Shown here piece by piece: positions 58,941 through 64,000 of a stretch of 64,000 nucleotides of DNA. A program made the position numbers and the translations under genes. Each line of letters opens with the position of its first letter. Position 1 is the first letter of the stretch. The DNA is taken from the NCBI GenBank assembly GCA_002632325.1, contig NSJK01000015.1, positions 34,538-98,537 of the forward strand, given 5' to 3'. Origin of the DNA: Lysobacterales bacterium. Lineage in GTDB: Bacteria; Pseudomonadota; Gammaproteobacteria; Xanthomonadales; Rhodanobacteraceae. Under the pieces are notes generated by a model, which made no database searches, had not been told where the DNA came from, and saw nothing but the letters and a program-made list of their open reading frames with translations.

Positions 58941-60158
58941 TCAACGCCTGGGCCTCGTGGCGTCGTCGCACACGAGCCGGATTTCGCGCGACCCCGTTCC
59001 CTCGTAGTCACCACGGACCACGATATCGCTCACCCGCCACTCGCCCTGTGCGTCTTGGCGAGTACTGAATTCGGCGAAGCATTCGGCATAGCCGCCCGGA
59101 TCCCCGCCGATGACGCCCTGTGCGCCGTAGACGGTGACGCCCTGCTGTTCCCACCAGGCGCTGTAGCGCAGGAAGCGCGCGTCGGCGGCCTGGTTGAAAT
59201 CATCGGGGTTGCCCATCGTTGCGACCACGTCCCGCTCCGGCCGGCCGCCGAACACAGCCATGAGCTTGGCCTCGTGCTTGTTCATCTTCGAGCCGTCGGG
59301 ATGCTTGCCCGCGTTCTTGGCCGTCGCCAATTCCGCCTTCATTTCGGCCTGGTGGTTCTTGATGCTTTCCAGCAGGTGGGTCTGGATTGCCGCGGTACCG
59401 GCTTCCAGTTCGTCCTGCTTCGCCTTCAGTTTCTCCATGGCAGCACGCTTGTCGGCCTCTGATACTGGCGTGGCCCACCTCCCAGTTGGGTCGGGGCGCT
59501 TGCCGTTCGCGACCTTGTCCCACCACAAGTTTTCCCACGCGAAATCCAGGTATTCCGACGGCAGGGTTTGGCCGATGACAGCCATGTCGGCAGGCAGGCC
59601 CAGTTTGGCGATGCGCTGGCCGAAGCCCTTGAAATCGAAATGCTCACCCTTGATGGCTGCGTGCAGGGCCTTCTCGATCTCGATGTCGTTGCAGGCGATC
59701 GTGCCCGCCTTGGAAAGCATCGGCACGTTTGATGTCTTCCAGTCGCTCTCGGGCACCGGCTCGGTTTTCAAATCGGTTCGCCGCAGCAGGTAGCTGCCGG
59801 GGCCAATCCGAAACATGACCTCACCGCCCGCTCGCACCGTTTTCTTGTTCTCCGAGAGATCCCGCTTTTGCTTGTCAAAGGTGAATCGATCAGGACACTG
59901 AAACTGCAGTTTCATGTGGACGAATTCGGGCTTCGCGGCATTTTCGTAGACGACCGTGACGGGGATCTCGCGTGTTTCCGTTCCGCTCCCCACCCTGTCC
60001 GGCGGTGTGCGGTTGACGATGTAGCGCACGTCGGCGAAATACACCGCGCGGTCATCGGCCGCGCCCTGGTACTGCACAATCATGCTGAAGGCATGCACCT
60101 TCGCCGAGAGAACCAACGCGGCGACGAGGCAGGACGCGTGCATCCGAGTTGCTTTCAT
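58941..60158 (-). CDS. Exported protein, unknown function, with charged helical middle
   Basis: 405 residues. The signal peptide is ~1-23 (ending KVHAF). The first ~110 residues look like beta structure. A long Lys/Glu-rich helix, probably coiled-coil (~255-310, KLKAKQDELEAGTAAIQTHL onward), is followed by a C-terminal globular part with several Cys pairs and aromatic residues. I recognise no family. GAGGA lies before the ATG at 60158. It is transcribed before the 58141-58857 gene and after the 60192-60632 gene. Confidence 0.72.
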   Translation of the reverse strand: MKATRMHASCLVAALVLSAKVHAFSMIVQYQGAADDRAVYFADVRYIVNRTPPDRVGSGTETREIPVTVVYENAAKPEFVHMKLQFQCPDRFTFDKQKRDLSENKKTVRAGGEVMFRIGPGSYLLRRTDLKTEPVPESDWKTSNVPMLSKAGTIACNDIEIEKALHAAIKGEHFDFKGFGQRIAKLGLPADMAVIGQTLPSEYLDFAWENLWWDKVANGKRPDPTGRWATPVSEADKRAAMEKLKAKQDELEAGTAAIQTHLLESIKNHQAEMKAELATAKNAGKHPDGSKMNKHEAKLMAVFGGRPERDVVATMGNPDDFNQAADARFLRYSAWWEQQGVTVYGAQGVIGGDPGGYAECFAEFSTRQDAQGEWRVSDIVVRGDYEGTGSREIRLVCDDATRPRR

Positions 60159-60191
60159 GGTGTCCTCAGCAAGGTCGGTCGGCGTCCGGGA

Positions 60192-60632
60192 TCAGTCGCA
60201 CTTGTGCGCTGCGCGCAGCAAGGCGTTGCAGTTGGCCTGGTTGGTCTTGCCTTGGCTCGGGGAGCCTCGGGTGAAGTCGGTGCAAAGGGCGTCCGCGCCG
60301 GCAGCGGTCCCGAAGCTCACGAGCTTGCCCAGTCTCGAAGGCTCGAAGATCTGGCACTTGTAGGTCTTTCCGTCACCCGTCTTGACGGTGTATTCGGTGC
60401 CCTTCATGCCAGCGGAGGAATCCACGTCTTCCTGCTTCGTCACCACGAAGTGGTCGGTTTCCTCGCCGATCGCCATCGAGATCTTTCTCGAGACCTTGCC
60501 GTCCACCTGGATCGATTCGGGTGCAGCGGACCCGTCCGCGCCGGCAAGAGGCGTGTCGGCGGTCGCGGCATTGGAAAGACCACCCAGCAGCAGCATGGAA
60601 AGAATGATGGCGGTCGCAGGATAGAGTTTCAT
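60192..60632 (-). CDS. Small exported Cys-containing protein, unknown function
   Basis: 146 residues from the ATG at 60632, which has AAGGAG upstream. The signal peptide is ~1-24, ending SNAAT. The mature part has four Cys (KCQIFE, LCTDF, NCNAL, HKCD), likely forming two disulfides. No family is recognised. It starts the three-gene run of exported proteins and lies 33 bp upstream of the next. Confidence 0.75.
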   Translation of the reverse strand: MKLYPATAIILSMLLLGGLSNAATADTPLAGADGSAAPESIQVDGKVSRKISMAIGEETDHFVVTKQEDVDSSAGMKGTEYTVKTGDGKTYKCQIFEPSRLGKLVSFGTAAGADALCTDFTRGSPSQGKTNQANCNALLRAAHKCD

Positions 60633-60764
60633 TTTCAATCTCCTTGCAATTGGAAGGCACGATTTCGAGAGAGTGACGGTCAGCCGGTGCGGGAACTGGG
60701 CCTGCAGTGCAAAGGACGTGAGCCTGCACAACGCGGCGTGGGCGCACGACGGGACTTGCACGCA

Positions 60765-61583
60765 TTAATGCGCGCTTCCAGGGCTCAGCACCGGTAACCA
60801 CATGAACGCGGCGGCAGCGGCACTGCCCGCCAGCGTTACCAGCGCGAACAGCCCCAGTGCCGCGGCCATCGCGTACCGCGGAGCGGCTCGTTGCGATCGC
60901 TCCGCTCGCAAGTACAGCTCAAGCACAACGAGCGGCACCGCCCAGCTGGCAAAGCTGACCCCCACGAAGACCGTTCCCTGATAGTTGATTTCGATTCCCA
61001 GCGGCGCCAGCACCAAGCCCGCGAGCATGATGCCGATACGCAGGAACCAGACGCCGTTCACCAACAGAAAGGTGCGCAGGGCGTGTTGCCGATGGCGTAC
61101 GAAATCGCGCCGCAAGGCGCTTCGCCAAGCGAGCGCGGCGAAGGCGAGGATCAGCACGCCGTTCATGGTGATCGAGATGTTGCTGCCCGTCCCGAGTTGG
61201 GAGCCGCGAATCCAGGTGAGGTACAGCCCGGACAATGCGGCAAGCAGCGAGATGCTCAAGAACAGGCGGCCGTTCCAGCGATGGATGCGAGGCCAGCGGC
61301 GACGCAGGACCGGCACCAGCTGCAACGACCCGGCGAAGGTCACTACCCCGCCCATCAGGGCGTGGGCGATGAAATGGATGTTGCCGAACAGGTCTCCGGG
61401 GACATATCCGGTCACATGCGGCTTGTCGTTGAGACCGGCCAGATCGCCGCTGAGACTATGGCCCCCGAAAAACAGCAGGATGAACAAGACGAAAGCCCAT
61501 TGGCCAAGTGTCGCGGCAACGAACCAAGCGGTGGCACCCAGTTTCAGGGCGCGTGCAGGGGAGGAAATGCGGGGCTGGGTCAT
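60765..61583 (-). CDS. DUF2306-type multi-pass membrane protein
   Basis: 272 residues from the ATG at 61583 (MTQPRISSPA). Seven or so hydrophobic helices, with the His-containing stretch IHFIAHALMGGVVTFAGSLQ (~75-94), RRRWPRIHRWNGRLF (~104-118) and LRRDFVRHRQHALRTF typical of DUF2306. The function is unknown. It is divergent from the membrane AraC regulator over ~190 bp, which could control it. Confidence 0.8.
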   Translation of the reverse strand: MTQPRISSPARALKLGATAWFVAATLGQWAFVLFILLFFGGHSLSGDLAGLNDKPHVTGYVPGDLFGNIHFIAHALMGGVVTFAGSLQLVPVLRRRWPRIHRWNGRLFLSISLLAALSGLYLTWIRGSQLGTGSNISITMNGVLILAFAALAWRSALRRDFVRHRQHALRTFLLVNGVWFLRIGIMLAGLVLAPLGIEINYQGTVFVGVSFASWAVPLVVLELYLRAERSQRAAPRYAMAAALGLFALVTLAGSAAAAAFMWLPVLSPGSAH

Positions 61584-61774
61584 TCGGGAAATCTTGGGCG
61601 AAGAGGGGCGTGACCATGCCCGTTCTCGCCCCACGCATCCCGCCGTTTCGCGAATCGGCTAGTCGATTCGGCCCGTCGGAAACCGTTGTTCAGGCGCAGT
61701 TTAATTGCGGCTGGTGGCGGAGCATTCTGGATTGTCCGATATCATCTCGCCGTTGGCGTTTGGGAGATGCATCG

Positions 61775-62866
61775 ATGGACGGTTGGCCCGGCATGATGAC
61801 TGCATTGGCTGTGACGATCGCGCTGCTGTCGCTGCTGGCCTTGATCCGGCAAAAGACCAAGCGCAATTCCGAGGTTCTATTCGCGGTGGTCAGCGGATCG
61901 CTGGCGCTGTCCTTGATGTCACCCTGGATGGGTAACGCGCCGGAATGGATGAAATGGGCTATTGCTGTCGGGGGTTCGGCGACGTGCAACGGATTCTGGC
62001 TGGTATCCAGGGCCCTGTTCCGGGGAGAACAGGGCGTGCGCTTGCAACACGTCCTGCTGGCGGCAGGCGTCGCGATCCTGATCGCGATCCATCGCGGTAC
62101 CGCCATGCATGGGGATGTCTCTCCGTCGGTCTTGACGGTGGCAATCGATGCCCTGCTTGTCCTGACGAGCACATCCTTGCTGGCAATGAGTTTCATCGAG
62201 CCCCTGCTTGGTTGGTCCTCGAAGTGGTCGCCAGACGAACGTCGTCTGCGCCTGTTGTTCATGGCGGTGTACGGTGGTTCCGTGTTGTCCACCAGTCTTC
62301 TTGGCGAACTCGCTCACGCATTTCCCGCGATGGCCCCATGGCGTGCCGGCGCCGTCGCGCTCTGCGCGTCGGTGATGATCGTGTTCACCCATCTGGCCAT
62401 CCGGCATCGCCGCCAGAATCCCGCGCCATTCGATAGCAGCGAACGCCGTGACTCCACCAGGCAAGTGGCCGCCCCATGCGAAGGCGATACCCAGCTCGCG
62501 GCGCAGTTGCGCCACCACCTGGAGGTCCTGCAGGTTTATCGTGAGCCCGAGCTCAGGGTGGCTGAGCTGGCCGCGAGACTGGAAGTCCCCGAATATCGGC
62601 TGAGCAAGTTCATCACCCGGCAACAGGGCAAGAGGAATTTCAACCAGTTGCTCAATCAGTATCGCATCGCCCATGCCTGCAAGTTGCTGGCGATGCCTTC
62701 CGGGACTGAGAGCATCCTGCGTGTCAGCAGCGAGAGCGGATTTGCTTCGCTGGGTCCATTCAATCGCGCATTCAAATCCATCATGGGATGCACGCCATCC
62801 GAATATCGCGCGGCCAGCCTCAAGGGCGCGCCAGAAACCGAGTATCGCGAACTGCCAGCAAGCTAA
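61775..62866 (+). CDS. Membrane-anchored AraC-family regulator
   Basis: 363 residues from the ATG at 61775 (GGGAG nearby). The N-terminal ~205 residues form about seven helices (~8-25, 35-50, 63-75, 91-107, 120-140, 165-185, 190-205), a 7TM-like sensor. The C-terminal AraC HTH pair is ~255-350 (VAELAARLEVPEYRLSKFITR, then SILRVSSESGFASLGPFNRAFKS and GCTPSEYR). It is divergent from the DUF2306 gene. The ligand is unknown. Confidence 0.88.
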   Translation: MDGWPGMMTALAVTIALLSLLALIRQKTKRNSEVLFAVVSGSLALSLMSPWMGNAPEWMKWAIAVGGSATCNGFWLVSRALFRGEQGVRLQHVLLAAGVAILIAIHRGTAMHGDVSPSVLTVAIDALLVLTSTSLLAMSFIEPLLGWSSKWSPDERRLRLLFMAVYGGSVLSTSLLGELAHAFPAMAPWRAGAVALCASVMIVFTHLAIRHRRQNPAPFDSSERRDSTRQVAAPCEGDTQLAAQLRHHLEVLQVYREPELRVAELAARLEVPEYRLSKFITRQQGKRNFNQLLNQYRIAHACKLLAMPSGTESILRVSSESGFASLGPFNRAFKSIMGCTPSEYRAASLKGAPETEYRELPAS

Positions 62867-63299
62867 TTTGAAGGTCTGTTCCCGGCGGTCCCTTGATCTG
62901 ACCTGCACCCACGCTCATTTCGGTACTCCAGTGCATCCACCGCGCGGCAACCGCAAGCGAAGCGCTGGCTGGACTGGATTTCCGGGAAAGCGAATGAAGC
63001 GGCAAGTATCGAGTCGTGGCCTGAATGTGGCGCGGCAGCCGTGACCGCTTCATCCCACTTCCCGGCTGCTGCCAAATATCTGCGAGGCGATCGGCACAAC
63101 CAGCGTCATCGAGACGCCAAATCAGATCACGTGCGGGCACAGGCCCAATCGACGCATGATTCTGAAATGCAGACGAGTGGATGGGCACTGAATCCAGCCC
63201 CTTGTGGGCACGTGGCCGTTACTCAGGCGCAGATGTCCGCCGCGTCACGCGGGCCACAGGTCTGGGCACTAGATGGGCACGGGGCTCGATTTGGGAAGA
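62867..63299. other. Intergenic stretch without recognisable gene
   Basis: 433 bp after the AraC gene and before the first tRNA-derived unit. Short open frames on both strands are not convincing (no ribosome site, no signal peptide, no known motif). The sequence from ~62890 to 63120 has a coding-like composition and could be a decayed gene or element, but I cannot identify it. Confidence 0.4.
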
Positions 63300-63441
63300 T
63301 GGCGCGCCCGGCGGGACTGTTCGCATCATCCCTGATGCTCGCCCCTCGCTTGCGCTCGGGGCCGACCTCGTGGTCGTCCAAAATCGTTACGGACGATTTT
63401 GTCGAACCCACGACTGCTTCGTGCGAGAGGTCGGGAGAAAC
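63300..63441. repeat. tRNA-Arg-derived repeat unit 1 (142 bp)
   Basis: Composed of 18 bp matching the tRNA-Arg 3' end (63300-63317), an 84-bp insert (63318-63401) and 40 bp starting TCGAACCCACGAC (63402-63441), which resumes the tRNA T-arm. On the tRNA sense strand the insert contains consecutive inverted repeats, including CAAAATCGT/ACGATTTTG-type (one base changed in this copy) and GCATCA/TGATGC. The unit is followed directly by a second copy. Confidence 0.9.
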
Positions 63442-63583
63442 TGGCGCGCCCGGCGGGATTGCTCGCATCATCCCTGACGCTCGCCCCTCGCTTGCGCTCG
63501 CAGCCGACCTCGCGGTCGTCCAAAATCGTTCCGGACGATTTTGTCGAACCCACGACTGCTTCGTGCGAGAGGTCGGGAGAAAC
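63442..63583. repeat. tRNA-Arg-derived repeat unit 2 (142 bp)
   Basis: A second tandem copy, same structure and exactly the same length as unit 1 (18 + 84 + 40), differing at a few positions (for example GACGCTCG versus GATGCTCG). The 84-bp insert spans 63460-63543. It ends directly at the 3' end of the intact tRNA gene, whose first 18 bp on this strand (63584-63601) are the next copy of the unit's opening segment. Confidence 0.9.
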
Positions 63584-63660
63584 TGGCGCGCCCGGCGGGA
63601 TTCGAACCCACGACCCCTGCCTTCGGAGGGCAGTACTCTATCCAGCTGAGCTACGGGCGC
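63584..63660 (-). tRNA. tRNA-Arg (anticodon CCG)
   Basis: A complete 77-nt tRNA with encoded CCA. On the minus strand the acceptor stem is GCGCCCG/CGGGCGC, the D-arm GCTC/GAGT-type, the anticodon stem CTGCC/GGCAG with loop CTCCGAA (anticodon CCG), and the T-arm GTGGG-TTCGAAT-CCCGC. CCG reads the CGG arginine codon. Both flanks are tandem repeats made from fragments of this gene. Confidence 0.96.
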
Positions 63661-64000
63661 GTGTCGGGAATTGTCGCATGAACCGTCCGTGGTGCGGTCT
63701 CCAGTCGGCATCCATGCCTCCTCCTCACCGCTTGCTCAGCCTGCCATTCAAGGCAGGCTGAAAGCGCAATCGGCTCGACCAGCTGAGCTACGGGCGCGTG
63801 TCGGGAATTGTCGCATGAACCGTCCGTGGTGCGGTCTCCAGTCGGCATCCATGCCTCCTCCTCACCGCTTGCTCAGCCTGCCATTCAAGGCAGGCTGAAA
63901 GCGCAATCGGCTCGACCAGCTGAGCTACGGGCGCGTGTCGGGAATTGTCGCATGAACCGTCCGTGGTGCGGTCTCCAGTCGGCATCCATGCCTCCTCCTC
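63661..64000. repeat. 137-bp tandem repeats carrying the tRNA-Arg 5' end
   Basis: Two full identical units (63661-63797, 63798-63934) and the start of a third (63935-64000, cut by the window). Each ends with the first 19 nt of tRNA-Arg (on the minus strand GCGCCCGTAGCTCAGCTGG) and includes the same ~25 bp that precedes the real tRNA, so each copy carries its leader, then diverges into a stretch with a perfect 9-bp hairpin CAGCCTGCC/GGCAGGCTG. None folds into a complete tRNA. The array continues beyond the window. Confidence 0.9.

Noticed and set aside
63661..63934. Extra tRNA genes in the 137-bp units
   Set aside because: Only the first 19 nt match tRNA-Arg; the downstream sequence cannot form anticodon and T arms.
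63041..63985. Several overlapping open frames across the tRNA repeats
   Set aside because: They are translations of tRNA-derived and tandem repeat DNA; peptides such as APVAQL are typical of read-through over tRNA genes.
63661..64000. CRISPR array
   Set aside because: The 137-bp units are identical end to end, with no unique spacers and no cas genes.

Overview
The window is GC-rich chromosomal DNA from a gammaproteobacterium of the order Lysobacterales (Xanthomonadales). The main evidence is gene order. dnaA-dnaN-recF-gyrB lies on the minus strand and runs into a TPR gene and then tonB-exbB-exbD1-exbD2 facing pdxJ, which is the order I know from Xanthomonas and relatives. The genus cannot be fixed from sequence alone. 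The chromosomal origin probably lies in the AT-rich dnaA-dnaN gap near 25.2 kb, so the window covers roughly 25 kb to the left and 39 kb to the right of oriC.

Layout. 1-7.3 kb: the end of an MMPL exporter, then a RiPP-like cassette (a Nif11/NHLP-type precursor peptide, a divergent SagB-like dehydrogenase, and a membrane class III nucleotidyl cyclase with TPRs) next to a cNMP-binding GGDEF protein. 7.4-11.6 kb: glyoxylate shunt genes aceA and aceB with a divergent LysR regulator. 11.6-16.4 kb: a five-hairpin element, small membrane proteins, a phosphopantetheinyl transferase, an ECF sigma/anti-sigma-like/PDZ operon and pdxJ. 16.4-26.7 kb: the Ton energisation genes and the replication block. 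26.9-33.1 kb: a PHB-depolymerase-like esterase, a TonB-dependent receptor, a GntP-type permease and a sterol-desaturase-like enzyme. 33.1-37.4 kb: a tightly overlapping five-gene operon (membrane protein, XRE regulator, alpha/beta hydrolase, ABC-2 exporter) behind a promoter with a palindromic operator. 37.5-40.8 kb: a ferredoxin-NADP reductase, a second ABC-2 exporter and tatD. 40.9-43.4 kb: two tandem secreted paralogues of unknown family. 43.5-57.9 kb: housekeeping genes (hrpB, an MBL RNase-like protein, rluE, a lipoprotein methyltransferase, monomeric isocitrate dehydrogenase, degV, a LysM protein, queF, zapE, cytochrome c5, a small beta-barrel). 58-62.9 kb: an accessory stretch of uncharacterised exported proteins, a DUF2306 membrane protein and a membrane-anchored AraC regulator. 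63.3-64 kb: tRNA-Arg(CCG), flanked on both sides by tandem repeats built from pieces of that tRNA.

Two things stand out. The first is the RiPP-like cassette coupled to a cyclic-nucleotide/c-di-GMP relay. The second is the tRNA-Arg locus. On its 3' side are two 142-bp units in which the tRNA T-loop is interrupted by an 84-bp hairpin-rich insert. A third copy of the same interrupted arrangement lies 5.4 kb away. On the 5' side are identical 137-bp units carrying the tRNA 5' end, and these run past the window edge.

All assignments rest on reading the sequence and on recalled family knowledge; no database search was run.
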